Assembly: GCF_039555335.1 (NCBI RefSeq)
Contig: NW_027305503.1
Span: forward strand, 787,501 to 851,500
Direction: 5' to 3'
DNA length: 64,000 nucleotides
Source: Amphiura filiformis
Lineage: Eukaryota > Echinodermata > Ophiuroidea > Amphilepidida > Amphiuridae
Both the position numbers and the translations under genes were made by a program. Shown here piece after piece: positions 11,396-23,582 of this stretch; the stretch's first letter is position 1, and each line of letters starts with the position of its first letter. The notes under the pieces were generated by a model. It searched no databases, was not told the DNA's origin, and saw only the letters and a list, made by a program, of their open reading frames with translations.

Positions 11396-12476
11396 CCTCT
11401 GTCTTACTTTCATTATTGCCGACTTTGGTCTTTCTGGATCAGATCATGTCACATATCAACACCTCAAAAGGACAAAAAAGAGTGTTCATGATTTTCAACA
11501 CAAATAAACACACGAATTGATCTGAAAGTGCGGAGAATATCGTTAGCTTCTGCGTGGTACCGCAATCGGAATGATTGACTGTTTATTGATTGAAAAATGG
11601 TGCAAAGCTGCTTTTGTAGATCCACTTGCATGTTACAAGTATCAAGTTCAACCACACATATGAAAATGTTCTGCAAGTGGTCAGTACGGGTTACGGATCA
11701 ATGACCCACGATGACCTCGATCCAATAGAGCATCTTAGGCTATTTATGATTAAGGAAATTCCATACTAAAGACTGCACAAAAAGCAACACAGCTGTTATA
11801 ATGCGCCTATAGCTTCAGAACTAATAATTGTTTTCAAAATATTTTAACACAGAAAGAAGGACAATTTATTTACGCGCATTTTGATACCCCATTTGCCTAA
11901 TTTCATTCAATATTAACATCACTTATTGCAGCTATTTGTATTGATTTGAAGTAAGCGCTGAAGATAATGATGCGTTTTACGTGCCACAATGCTTGCGCAA
12001 TCACCATTGATCGCTGTAACTTTTGAATTCGGATATTTTTCTTTAAAAGCACTACTGCGTGTGTTGTTAATATTGAACGACATTGGACAAATCATTAATG
12101 GGATGTCAGAATACGCGTATATAAAGCATCCTTCTTTCCATGTTGAAATATTGTGAAAATAATTAGTAGTTCTGAAGCCACAAAAAGTATTTATAACAGC
12201 TAAGATACTTTTTGTGCAGACTTTAGGTAAACTGTTGGTAAGTTGCATCAATTTTCAACAAAACAATGTCGCCGCAACAGGTGAACCTGTATTAGATTAC
12301 TAGCGTAAAGCAACAGCAACAGTTTTACGCTGATCATCCGACACATATGATGAAATTATCCCTTACTGATAACCCACTTGGTGTAATACGTGTAACCACA
12401 AGTGCCAAAATCCCGGTCAAAATAACATTACATTTACACATCTTTTACTATCACGTGATACATGTAGGTTTTGTAT

Positions 12477-12840
12477 TTGAAGAGCTTATTTCCAAACCGT
12501 GTTAAGTCTACAACCACATGATTCTCATTAACTTGTGCGATACAATCACAATTATTACTTTGACAAGTTTGACATTAGCAACAACGAGTTTCACCATCAA
12601 CAACCCATTATTTACCACAACAATGCTGCATAATGCATATAACAATATGCAGACTCTCATTTAGTAAACAAAGGCCTCACACAATATTGTTACTGTGCAT
12701 TCATCCATATTGCTTTGTAATGGTGCATCCAACTGAAATCATAATACCTATAGCATCATAACCCATTGCAATATCGCACAGGTAAATCAGAAAAATGTGT
12801 TTGTTGACTTAACACGGTTTGGAAATAAGCTCTTCATTTG
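12477..12840. mobile_element. Inverted-repeat element (ACACGGTTTGGAAATAA family)
   Basis: The arm gaagagcttatttccaaacc at about 12479 is inverted at about 12813 (ggtttggaaataagctcttc). A solo end of the same family (acacggtttggaaataa) occurs at about 20079. No coding capacity. Confidence 0.75.
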
Positions 12841-12904
12841 TCGCAAGAAATTACAAGCATGCGTCAAATAACAATAGACTTACATGCTTGCTCACTTGCT
12901 TGTT

Positions 12905-13115
12905 TAGGTCAACTCTTATAGTCGGACTCTCCAAACTGGTCTGTCCAGCCTGCAATTTTTGATGTATGGACCTGTTAATCCCGTACCATCTACCAACATC
13001 TTGATAAATGATATAATCCTTCTTGGGTGGACCTCTTGTTCGCTTTCCGTGTTTCGGCTGCCACATAAGAACAATCGAAGCTGCTTCCTCTTCGCTCCTT
13101 GCACAGTGCCCTGAG
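12905..13115 (-). pseudogene. RTE-like LINE C-terminal tail
   Basis: The minus-strand frame contains IVLMWQPKHGKRTRGPPKKD. This matches the basic tail W.P.HGKR.RGRPKK after the reverse transcriptase in RTE/Jockey-like ORF2 proteins, followed by a degraded region where the family has a DRxxWR-type end (here LDRPVWRV in another frame). Fragment only. Confidence 0.65.
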
Positions 13116-13482
13116 CCTCTCATACGGTCATAGATTGGCAACCGATTCCCATTAAGTTCCCGTACATGCAGAGTACGTGTTAATGTTAATCAACTACAAG
13201 GGAGACATCAACATTCCTGTTTCTAGGCGTCCGCACAAAAGTTATCTCAATATCAATATGACTTTTTTTTTTACTCTCCGACGATAAAGCCTTATTTATG
13301 CACGAACATGGCGAACATTGCTCAACTCGTTCTTTATAATTAATCAGGCATTATTTTACCTCGAACTAAACTAAACTGCTTCTGCATGGAAGCGCAGGCA
13401 TAAAAATATTGAAATTCCCAAAATTTGTTATTTTGCTTTATTTATTTGTATTTGATTGAGACAAATAAATTAATGTCAGAGA

Positions 13483-13724
13483 GTCGGTGGCGTATCTGGC
13501 ACTTTTTCACTGGATAGGCAAAGGGAAAGCAAGGAGAGTGGCAAAACAACTTTCAAGTGGGTAGACTTTGATGAAAATTGTCAAAATTGAGCTAAAAAGT
13601 AAGGAAATGCATAAACATTTAATATCAGGGCAGCCAGCATCCCACAGGGAGGGCAAGACGGGCGAAGGGGAGGGCAAGACTTCTCACTGGGAGAGTTGAC
13701 CCCACTCCTTGTCTACGCCACTGG
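13483..13724. mobile_element. Short inverted-repeat element (GGTGGCGTA)
   Basis: The left end ggtggcgtatctgg and right end gtctacgccactgg are imperfect inverted repeats around a purine-rich interior (gaaagcaaggagagtg, gggagggcaagac). No coding capacity. Confidence 0.45.
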
Positions 13725-13815
13725 TACTACTAGTAGGAGTAATGATGTAATAGTAGGTATTGATGGCCTAATAATGACACACTATTAAATTTCATATCGT
13801 TTTGATTTATTTCAG

Positions 13816-13950
13816 CCAAACCACCACATGTAGATTATTTAGAATTGCGTCGGCAATTGGTTGAGATAGATGGCGTAGAGGGCGTACATTCTCTTCATAT
13901 TTGGTCTCTGACTACTGGCTTAGATGCTGTTTCAGTTCATCTTGTTCTGG
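13816..13950 (+). CDS. SLC30A: ZnT/SLC30A exon: cytosolic C-terminal domain
   Basis: This exon reads DYLELRRQLVEIDGVEGVHS followed by LHIWSLTTGLDAVSVHLVLG. That is the ferredoxin-like C-terminal domain of ZnT/CDF proteins, with the hallmark GVxxxHxLHIW. The acceptor ttatttcag ends at 13815; the donor gtaagc starts at 13951. It enters in phase 1 (completing the split residue as Ala) and leaves in phase 1, consistent with both neighbours. Confidence 0.95.
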
Positions 13951-14424
13951 GTAAGCTAATGATTATACAGCACAGGCATAAATATATCAAATTGATTTAA
14001 TTAACCTGAATTCCTGTTTATTGGAAGCGACAAATTCTCAAAAACAATTTAACACCTAAACCAAGCTTCTTTATTGCTAAGTAAAGTTATGATCAAATTA
14101 TTGTCGGAACATTAGGTCATATTTTCTGATTAGACTTGCCATAGTAACGCATGGGGGACTTGATTATTTGTGTGCCCTTTGCTTTAATATTTTGTTGTTT
14201 TCACTTATAACTTTTTTGTTGTATATTTTGTATAATCATTTTCAACACATCTTTGTATGACACACCCGATTATATATTTTTTTAAATGATTATTTTCCCT
14301 TTTTCAAAAATGTTTTGATAAAATATTGTAAATATAGGGAAAATCTACCAGAATGTCTTTACAAATCTGGCATTTTATAAAGAATTTACCAAACATGTCT
14401 TGACAAATGTGTGATTTTAATGTA

Positions 14425-14590
14425 TTTTGATGTCTGAATGGTAACCAATTGGCTGCCTTTTGCCTTGCTCCTAAAAAGGCAGCCAATTGGCTGCCTTTTT
14501 CATGTCTGAAAGGTAGCCAATTTGAAAGTAACCAATTGTCTGTCCAATTGGCTACTTTTTAGGAGCAAGGCAAAAGGTAGCCAATCATCA
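14425..14590. repeat. Imperfect hairpin repeats (AGCCAATTGGCT)
   Basis: Several copies of the palindrome agccaattggct/ggtagccaattgg alternate with gccttgctcctaaaaaggca and its inverse tttttaggagcaaggcaaaa. The whole stretch can fold into one long imperfect stem. It lies in the last intron of the zinc transporter. Confidence 0.7.
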
Positions 14591-14812
14591 TTTTTGAGAT
14601 ATTCAACCAAAATATTCTGCTTGAAATTAGCTTTAAAATGATGTATATCATGTCTATAGTACTTGACATTTAAGTAGTGAAAAATCAATAAAACAGTCAA
14701 TAAATCCTTTCTTTCCTATTGTTTATTGTTAAGTTCGATGGAGCATATCTCAATAGTGGCACTGGCGACATCCGGGCTCAGTTGTGGCGAGGAGTCAGTC
14801 AGCTACCTGCAC

Positions 14813-15990
14813 AACCGATTCTTTTGTTCTGCAAGGCTCACTCAGTCATTTAATGAGGCAATACAAACGATCGAAATTGGTGTTGAAATGAGCAAAATTT
14901 TGAGTTACACCTTTTCAGTGTAAAATTTTTTTTCTTAGCCAAATGAAAAGCAATAATTTTCATTTTTTCAGTAAATGGCTGGAAAAACTATAATGCTTGA
15001 TACTGATTTTTTTTTAAATCCTGGTGTTAAACTTAGGCCTGAAATTCAGTCATTTAGTGTAAGATATTCGATTTTTATAGGCTTCAGCTCGGCCCGCGAG
15101 CTTTTTCTTGATCAACCTTTTAGCTTTTCAAAGTAATATAGTTCGCTAATGAAGGATTTTCCCCAACTTTCTAAAGCACATCACCGTGAGCTATATATCA
15201 TAGTTTTGTCAGAATTTCCGTTTTGATTTCACCATCTTTCACTGTCGGCTGAAAAAATTTCTAAATCAACACGTGAAATCTAAAGGCTAGTACTAGCATT
15301 GTGGATCGATATCCCTGTGTTTAATAGGAATACCGGCATGGCTATAGTGTTGCCAGAACTTCAATATAGCAAAGAAATTCCCAGACCTATAGCGCTCCTA
15401 CTGATCATGTTTAACCAGAACACCCAATTGGGGATTTAATCGCTGGTCGGGCAATTTGCTTTCAATGAAAAATTGACCTGGATAACAACAAAGGAAATAT
15501 CGACTATTTCTGCTGGTTGCTCTCGAGATAAAAGTACTCACCATTGCCTACTTTTACTTAGTTTGACATTTTCTGAGCATGAATGGAAAAAGGGTAAAAC
15601 AAAAACGGAAATTCTGACAAAACTATAACATATAGACCCACACGATGTGCTTTACAGAGGTGGGAAATATCTTTCTTTAGCAAACTATGTTAGTTTGAGA
15701 CGCTAAAACATGAATTCCGTAAAAAGCTCGCAGGCGAATTCAAGGCCTATAAAAATCAAAAATATCACACTAAAAGACACAATTTGATGCTTAATTTTAA
15801 TACCAGGATTTAAAAAAAAATGTATATCCAAGCACCAAGTTGTTAACTGACATTACTGAAGAAAAAAAAATATTGCTTTATATTTGACCGAGAAAATTAA
15901 TTTCATAGCAAAAAGGTGTATCTCTGAATTGTGCTGATTTTTACATGTATCGATTGACTTTTAGTAGGGATAACCATCAAAATTTCATGT
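14813..15990 (+). repeat. Left arm of 4.5-kb palindrome (outer, core A1, middle, core A2 inverted, inner)
   Basis: The arm is inverted at 17615-19335. Inside it, core A1 (about 15010-15235, aaatcctggtgttaaa ... gtcagaatttccgtttt) is itself inverted as A2 (about 15600-15825, aaaacggaaattctgac ... aataccaggattt). Outer part: ttctgcaaggctcactcag. Inner part: ggtgtatctctgaattgtgc. No transposase or other gene was recognised. Confidence 0.8.
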
Positions 15991-17274
15991 TGCCCCTATT
16001 GCTACAAAAGATTGTTTTCTGGATAGAACTCATCAACAGAAGTATTTTGGTGGTTAAATGGTCAAAATCGGACAAAAACTTTTCGAATTATGAATTTTCA
16101 AAGTTTCCCATTCTGACCGGTCATTGGAACGAAATAAAATGACAAGGTCCAAAAATAGCAATTGGGAGCAAAATTGGCATAAGCATATATTTACCTTTAT
16201 ATATTTCTTTATTTTAACATATATGCAAACATGAAACAAGCATATTGTGAAAGTATCAAAGGGTTTCTTGTGAAATGGCACTTTACTAGTCAATGGCATA
16301 AAGTATTTTTTCAAACTGAGGCATTGAAATCATGCATTTAGAGAACATTTTCCAAAAATCATCCAAGATGGCTGATATGGCACAAAATCAAAATTGCACT
16401 AAGTCCAGGTGAACGGTTTTTTTCCACAACCAAAAATATCAATGTTATTGGGTTTAATATGACCAATTAGTAGGTGTATGCAAACAAAATCTTCAGTGTC
16501 ATTGAAGGTCATTGACTCATTCACAACAATAGAGGAAATCCACTTCACTCATCATGCTCATGTGTGACTTCTAACAAAAGGTGCTGGTTCCCGTAGTATT
16601 CTTCATTCAAACCAATTCAATGCATGACCTCGGAGTCACCTGCATGACTTTCGCGGGCTATTTTGAAACAGTTATGGTTGCACATTCAGGTACTTCTTTT
16701 GAAAGTTCTAAACAAGGTATAGCCAGCAGCAAGTTGTAGATGGTATAGGCCTAAATATAAGAAAACGTTTAGGGTTGAAATCAGGTGAAAAATACATCGA
16801 ATGAGCACGAAACTTCACATTTATGTTCAGAAAGGTGTCTTCTTAGCATGATTCGAAAGGAGTATGGAAATTCCAAAGGGAAGCTGGTGATTTAATTTGT
16901 AACTCGAGATCTACTTGTTCAATTTTTTTTCCTTTTTACAGAGGGTATGATAGAGGTATTACTGGCAACTCTGCCAAATTACAGCTCAGTAGGCCACGTT
17001 TTTCACCTGAAATTATTGACATGAATATTTTGTGCCATTCTTGAGCAGTGCTGAACTCAGCCACTGGCAATTAAACGCACTGTGGTGATGGACCAATTTT
17101 GACTCGCACTTACAAGAAAATGAAATAAGTTGTGTTGCTGTAATTTGCAAGATAGTTACAAAATATAATTGGCATTCACTTTCCCAATTTTTACAGAAAA
17201 ATATTGAAAAATAAAAGAATGAGATCAATTTAGAAATGTCTGTGCAAGCAGTGCACAGTTGAGCTCCCTGCATG
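15991..17274. other. Spacer of the large palindrome
   Basis: Unique-looking AT-rich DNA between the two palindrome arms. The 65-, 86- and 86-codon frames (15945-16142, 16054-16314, 17013-17273) show no domain. It belongs to the last intron of the zinc transporter. Confidence 0.4.
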
Positions 17275-17475
17275 TCTATTCGCTACTTGCACGGTTCCGC
17301 CATTATGCACTATGTGCGGGGAGAGCCTCGAACTGGCAGCGTACATGAAAGGAAGAATTATGTAACCTTACACAGAACGTTATGACTAGTTCAATTCCCA
17401 TTCATGTATGCTGCCAGTTCGAGGCTCTCCCCGCACATAGTGCATAATGGCGGAACCGTGCAAGTAGCGAATGGG
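17275..17475. repeat. Hairpin with approximately 70-bp near-perfect arms
   Basis: The left arm at about 17278-17345 (attcgctacttgcacggttc ... gaactggcagc) is inverted at about 17408-17475 (gctgccagttcgagg ... gaaccgtgcaagtagcgaat). The loop is about 60 bp. Just after it lies a second inverted pair, acttttagcgcgactaagc (17514) and gcttagtcgcgctaaaagt (about 17615). Confidence 0.85.
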
Positions 17476-17614
17476 AGCGTTCTAATCAAGTTGATGGTTC
17501 ATTGGTCATCCCTACTTTTAGCGCGACTAAGCATTTCTAAAGAATTGGTTGTCCAGGCGGCAGACTGCATATTGTCAAGACAGTCTAAACGCAGGACAAC
17601 CGTTCTTTTGTTCT

Positions 17615-19335
17615 GCTTAGTCGCGCTAAAAGTCGATCGATACATGTTAAAATCAGCACAATTCCGAGATACACCTTTTTGCTATGAAATTTATTTTCTC
17701 GGTCAAATATAAAGCATTTTTATTTTTTTTCTTCAGTAATGTCAAATAAAAACATAGTGCTTGGATGAACATTTTTTTTAAATCCTGGTGTTAAAATTAA
17801 GCATCAAATTGTGTCTTTTAGTGTGATATTTTTGATTTTTATAGGCCTTTAGTTCGCCCGTGAGCTTTTTGCAGAATTCATTTTTAGCGTCTCAAACTAA
17901 TATAGTTTGCTAAAGAAAGATATTTCCCACCTCTGTAAAGCACATCGTGTGGGTCTATATATTATAGTTTTGTCAGAATTTCCGTTTTATTTTACCCTTT
18001 TCCCTCCATGCTCCGAAAATGTCAAACTTAGTACTTTACCTCGAGAGCAACCAGCACAAATAATCGATATTTCAATTGTTGTCAACCCAGGTCCCTTTTC
18101 CATTGAAAACCAGGAGCCCAAATCCCCAATTCTGGTAAATGAGGTGGATTTTGGAAATTTGCTCCCGTGATAGCCTGCAATTTCAATTTATAGGGGCTAT
18201 GGATTCCATGATTATGAAAACCATTTTGTCTGTTTGTTTGTTTGTTTATTTATTTACCTAGGATGAGGTCCATGGGAAAATCCACTGTCCAAACCTAGAA
18301 AAATTCGCGTGTTATTAGAGGGATTTTAATTTTCTGTCCCTCCTATCTCCAGGTGAATTTTGAATGACCCCCCATCGCGGGTTGGCATTTTCATTACACC
18401 CTTCAGACTTGCGTTCGGGTCTGTGTAGGCCTATTTGTCATAATTTAGCGCTATATAGGACCTACTTTATAAATGTATAGCTATAGCCGTGCTATATCAA
18501 TATTATAAGGTACCGGTATGTAATATTATGTAGGCCTATGGGGGTGGGGTGGGTACTCAACACATTTTAACCATGACTTACAATGCAAGGCTCATTGTTG
18601 CCATAAATGATTTTTCCTTTAGGTCATTATAATAGGTTGTTATAAACTTCCATGTTTAACCTTGTATTGTTTTGGCTGCTTCATTATGACTTTCGGTGGG
18701 TTTAAGCAATTTCAAACAAACACAAACAAAAGGCACTATACCCAGTCACCTTCATGACAATTGAAACACCAGGTAATTTCTTTGCTATGTTGAAGTTCTG
18801 GCAACACTATATCCAGGCCGGGCACCCAGAGATATCGATCCACAATGCTAGTATTAGCCGAAGATTTCACGCGTGGATTTTAAAATATTTCAGCTAGTAG
18901 TTAAAAATTATGGAATCAAAACGGAAATTCTGACAAAACTATGATATATCGCTCACGGTGATGTGCGTTAGAAAGTTGGGAAAAATCCTTCTTTAGCGAA
19001 CTATATTACTTTGAAAAGCTAAAAGGTTGATCCAAAAAAAGGCTCACGGGCAGAGTTCAAGCCTATCAAAATCGAAAATCTTACACTAAATGACTGAATT
19101 TCACGACTAAGTTTAACACTAAGATTTGAAAAAAAAAATACAGTATCAAGCATTACAGTTTTTCCTGACATTTACTGAAAAAATGAAAATTATTTCTTTT
19201 CATTTGGCCGAGAAAAAAATGTTACACTGAAAAGGTGTAACTCAAAATTGTGTTCATTTGAATACCAAATTCGATCGTTTGTATTGCCTTATTAAATGAC
19301 TGAGTGAGCCTTGCAGAACAATAACAATCTGTTGT
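17615..19335 (-). repeat. Right arm of 4.5-kb palindrome
   Basis: Inverted counterpart of 14813-15990, in mirrored order: inner (gcacaattccgagatacacc), core A3 (about 17770-17985, same sense as A1), middle, core A4 (about 18918-19130, same sense as A2), outer (ctgagtgagccttgcagaac). About 600 bp at 18150-18770 have no counterpart in the left arm and look like a later insertion; they include (GTTT)n and a taggccta pair. Confidence 0.8.
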
Positions 19336-19379
19336 CCAGCGTCCTAACTGAAGACATGTTTATAAAGTTTTCAAAAATA

Positions 19380-19680
19380 TATAATCACGTGTAACTGGTC
19401 AAAATTTTCAATTGATGGTCGGCTATTCATATCAACTACATACACTCTAAGTACATTATCATTAGATTTATCAATTTTACTTCGACGACTGTTAAATTTT
19501 AAATATATATATTTTAATCATGTTTTAATCGATTTAATTTTTGTTTAATCAAATTTATTTGATATGACTGGACATTCCTCGTATTCAGGATGCTATTTAT
19601 TATGTGTGATGTGGTCTCATGTCCCACAAAAAATACTGTGCAAATGTCGCTATCCGATTTCTTAATAACCAACGTGAATA
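19380..19680. repeat. Partial copy of the GGACATTC foldback family
   Basis: This shares gacattcctcgtattca, tctcatgtcccacaaaaaa and aatactgt with the fuller copies near 35405-36020 and 47130-47785. It appears to be one arm only. Confidence 0.6.
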
Positions 19681-20540
19681 ATTCCCTTGGTAAGATATTA
19701 ATAAGACATTTAAAACGTTGTCAAATGTGGAGTCTCGCTAAATGACATGATGCAGTCATGTCTACAGTAGAATTCACCACGACCTTTTCAGGACTTAAAC
19801 CCCATTAAAAGCTATCAAACCAAGATAACACTCATTGAAAACAGCTCAACTATGTTACATCAGATCTTCTCTGGTTAAATCCACACTACACAATCATGTT
19901 TCTGTTTTTTTCTGTGCAATGAGCAATGAGCTGGTATTATAGTTTCAGTTGGGGGAACGATTATAAAGCAAAAGCAAGGTAACAATACTGTGTGCCTTTG
20001 TTCACGAAATGAGACAATAGTGTGCATATTGTTAACCATCATTCTTGAGAATGAGAAACATAATGGATGTGGACCGTAACACGGTTTGGAAATAATTTCT
20101 TCATATTTGTTGGTGTTATCTGTCGTTTACATATCCTTCCTAAAACACCAAAGTGCGAATATTTCCAAACACCTTGAATTAGCTAAAAATTTAGGACATG
20201 TTACAAAACTATATTTTCTAGAATTTCAGAAGAGTACTTTAAATATTGGCCGGTTATTTTTCACACAGTGACGTTAACTAGGCAATTGCCTATACTTCTA
20301 ACATACACTATTTGTAGAGGTCACGCGTCAATGGTGAGAGCACTGTGTATTGTGTATAGGAAAACGGAGAGTAACAGCAGTATGAGGTATAATGGTATAT
20401 GCACAGTTAGACTTAATGATTTATTACCATCGATTTTGCTGTAAAATGCTGTGAAATATAACGTATTTTTCGAGGCTTGTGTAACGTAATGGATGACTGT
20501 GCACAACACTTTATTATTTTCTTTTGTCTTTCTTTTTCAG

Positions 20541-20701
20541 CTTCCCTTTATGATGGTGAGTCCGTTGATACCCGCGGTGTATTACAGCAAGCACGTTTCA
20601 TACTAGAAACCAAGTTCCAACTGATAACATCCGCTGTTCAAATCGAAATGGTTGACGACGGTGTAGACTACCAGTGCGCAAAAGCGCCTGGACCTGTTTA
20701 A
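20541..20701 (+). CDS. SLC30A: ZnT/SLC30A terminal exon
   Basis: Last exon of the zinc transporter, completing the cytosolic domain with VLQQARFILETKFQLITSAV and QIEMVDDG, matching the family pattern of a helix followed by a beta strand (KFxIxxxTIQIE). It ends with the stop at 20699-20701. The acceptor tctttttcag ends at 20540. It enters in phase 1, matching the donor at 13951 across a 6.6-kb intron that is mostly foldback DNA. The joined reading frame from 9206 is open to the stop. The ending KAPGPV is short, as usual for this family. A possible poly(A) signal ATTAAA lies at 20752-20757. Confidence 0.9.
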
Positions 20702-20751
20702 AACAATATTTTGTATTAGAAGTATTATCTTGTACTCTTACTGGCCTGTGA

Positions 20752-20757
20752 ATTAAA
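20752..20757 (+). terminator. Candidate polyadenylation signal ATTAAA
   Basis: The second most common animal poly(A) hexamer, about 50 bases after the zinc transporter stop codon. Position is plausible; there is no other support. Confidence 0.35.
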
Positions 20758-20962
20758 ATGTGTTGTATATACGGTAGCAGTAAGCGACATTGCCAAACTT
20801 TAGAACCGTGGCAGTGCACTTGTTTAGCAAGTATTTCCTACAAGCAATTCCTGCACAAAAATGCGGGCCATTTACTTTTGTAGTTGTTGAAAGCAATAAG
20901 CATGTAAAAATGTAATGCTATGCGTAAGGTGGTAACAATTTTACGCTAACAGATCCGCAAAT

Positions 20963-21220
20963 GAAGACCTGAGCGCAAGAAGACTGTAAGTCCACTTGGC
21001 CCCTCAACATGTATACACCAAAGTTACGTATAGTTTCTTAGGGTTTTATAAGGTTTAATACATGTTCCAGGGTAAAAATATCATGAAAGGTTGTGAAAGA
21101 TTTGTTTTGGTCCCTGAACATGTATAAAACATTACCAAACTATACGAAACTATACGCAACTTGAGTGTATAAATGTTGAGGGGCCAAGTGGACTTACGGT
21201 CTTCTTGCGCTCAGGTCTTC
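20963..21220. mobile_element. MITE, GAAGACCTGAGCGC family, copy 2
   Basis: A 258-bp element with the same termini as the one at 3422-3671 and a similar interior (acgtatagtttcttagggtt, ccaaactatacgaaactat). Flanked by aaat on the left and aaat on the right, a possible 4-bp target duplication. Confidence 0.85.
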
Positions 21221-22380
21221 AAATATTATTGTTTTCTTACTTATGTACACAAAATTAAAAGCGAATGAAACTGATACCAAAGCTATTTAGCTACCTCTTT
21301 AGGGCCATGGGTCAGTTGCATATTATAATAGCCAAATGCAGAGCCAAAATATTGATTGCTCAGTTCCAGAAGTAGATAAGTGCTATGTATGTATAGCTGC
21401 CATGTGTAGATGAGTAAATTATTATGTGTGTAAATTGCCAAATTTTCACAGGGCAGCTATTGCACTTACACACTTCTGGCACTGAGCAGTCGATATGTAC
21501 ATTAGTAGAAAAATCTTTTTACCCTGCGTCGTTATTGACTGACTTATTGTGTGCAAAATCTCACCCTGAACATGTCATTACACATTACGTTTCACTACCT
21601 GAAGAGAATTGATCAAAAATTGAATTCCCTCCTGAGGTTGGTATCTGCCAATGAGTTGACCAGATCACACGGATGTCATTTTAGCTAGAGGCAGTATATG
21701 GCATACACGGGTCGATGGGTTACATAGAAATGACCTTGTGTGGTATTTAGTTCTCAGGAAGTGAGTTTTGCCTGAGGTAATTTGTGGATAAATGTTGATC
21801 CCTCACTACAAGAGTTATTACCGTCGATTTGGTTGAAAAAGGAGGTGAAACATGATCAAATCTCTCCAGGTAACAAAACGTGATGACAGAAAGTGAGGAA
21901 ATGTACTTTATCTAAACGCGAATATTCTTTCAACAAGTATTCCTTATTTGATTTTTTTAAATTAATTGTTATCTTCTGACGAATGCTTGTTGCAGAAATT
22001 ACATTTTGATATCGAATGTCCGGTGAAAATATAAATTTATTATCGATTGTACGTCAATAAATATTCGTTATAAATTTATATAAACCAAACTGGAAGTAGA
22101 TTAAAATAACGAATACTTGTTGAATCAAATACTCGACGCTAAATAAAAAGTATGTGAAGACGCGAGCAGCCAGTTTGGTTCCCCGTGTTTGATCGAATAA
22201 TTTGCCACAAACCCTGTAAAAAATTGCAGCCAAAATGTGAAGAGCGCACATTGGTCTTGCTTGAAATCACAGGATGCAAATGACTATGATTAAAAATTTT
22301 TAAAAAATTCAAGAAGATAACTATTAATGTTGACCTTTCATATTAAAGATATAAATGGAGTTTTCATGCACTTTAAGGAC
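21221..22380. other. Unassigned stretch downstream of the zinc transporter
   Basis: No exon recognised. 21900-22150 contains imperfect inverted copies of gcgaatattctttcaacaagtatt / gaatacttgttgaatcaaa. Frames at 21424-21612 and 22054-22251 have no domain. Confidence 0.35.
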
Positions 22381-22640
22381 GCCTGCATATTATTAGATTT
22401 GTAATGTTTACTTCGATGACTGTTAAGTTTCAAAAATATTAATTTTTAATAATTTGCCATAAAATATCGCAAATTTCAACAACAAAAAATATTATTTTAT
22501 ATCAGAAGGACATTCCTCGTATTCACAATGCAACTTGGTGTGTCTTATGTGCTCTCAGATCTCACAAAAATATACTCTGCAAAGGTGACCGAGCCTACGT
22601 ACGTCGCTATCTTTTCTTGCCAATTAGTTCTGAAACGTGT
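22381..22640. repeat. Partial copy of the GGACATTC foldback family
   Basis: This contains gtttacttcgatgactgtta, gaaggacattcctcgtattca and gatctcacaaaaatatactctg, matching parts of 35900-36010 and 47580-47770. Confidence 0.55.
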
Positions 22641-23318
22641 TTTAACATAAAAAGTAGTTTTGATGCGCCTATATATGTAATGAAGGAAAATATTGGTCCC
22701 CCCAAAATAGTCTTTGGGCTTGCGAAGATTACAAAATCCAAAGCGTAGCAACTATAGTTTTCAAATGAATGAACAATTATACCCTAAACTGAAATAGTGG
22801 TTAGTTCTATAGGCCTATGCGTAAAAAGAAAATTACATCACACAAGACGCTTGTATTTGATATGGGTAAAAGTCATTTTGCCCACTTGCTAACAATGGCA
22901 GCGCCACTGGGGGAGTGGGCATGGGATGAGCAATTGCACACCAGTCAGAAATCTTATTCCCCTAACATACCTAATATAAAACAAACAAAAAATACCATTT
23001 CGTGGCGATTTTGACATCCCTGAAATTTACTTTGATCTCCATGCCTCCCCCCGCAAAAGTTTCTAGAGCCGCCACTGCTTGTTAAGGATCATTATTGAAA
23101 GCTATTTCGCATACGGACTAATTAGTTTTCTTTTTAGCGTGATGTTAATATCTGGAGACAAAATGTTTTCTGCTAATTAGTTTTAGTAATATCCTTCACC
23201 ATATTCACTGTAGATAAGATAACACAATATCAGGGGCGTAACTGCAGGTGGTACAGGTACTGGGTGTACATTCTTAAATCGCATTTTAGAAAAGTTATGA
23301 CTTTTTGGGTGTATCCTT

Positions 23319-23556
23319 ACACTGCAAAAACTCGGGTGTTAAAAGTAACACAGGTTGTAGAGTCAATAGAGGACCGCACCCAGTGGTGTTGATTTTTAAC
23401 AGTTCTGGTGTTATTTTTATACTTTACAGGCGTCACAAGTGACACCAAGAGTGTAAAATAACACCAAAAGTGTTAAAAATAACACCTCTGTGTGCGGTCC
23501 TCTATTGACTCTAACCGGTCAGGTGTTACTTTTAAACACCCGAGTTTTTGTAGTGT
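23319..23556. mobile_element. Foldback MITE, ACACTGCAAAAACTC termini
   Basis: The left end acactgcaaaaactcgggtg is inverted at the right end (cacccgagtttttgtagtgt). The next internal block, gttaaaagtaacac, is also inverted. About 238 bp, no coding capacity. Confidence 0.85.
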
Positions 23557-23582
23557 GGTGTAAGATATTCATGAAGTAGACT

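Noticed and set aside
11112..11491. Lys/Arg/Glu-rich and Phe/Leu/Ser-rich frames of 90-112 codons
   Set aside because: They are translations of the CTT polypyrimidine tract.
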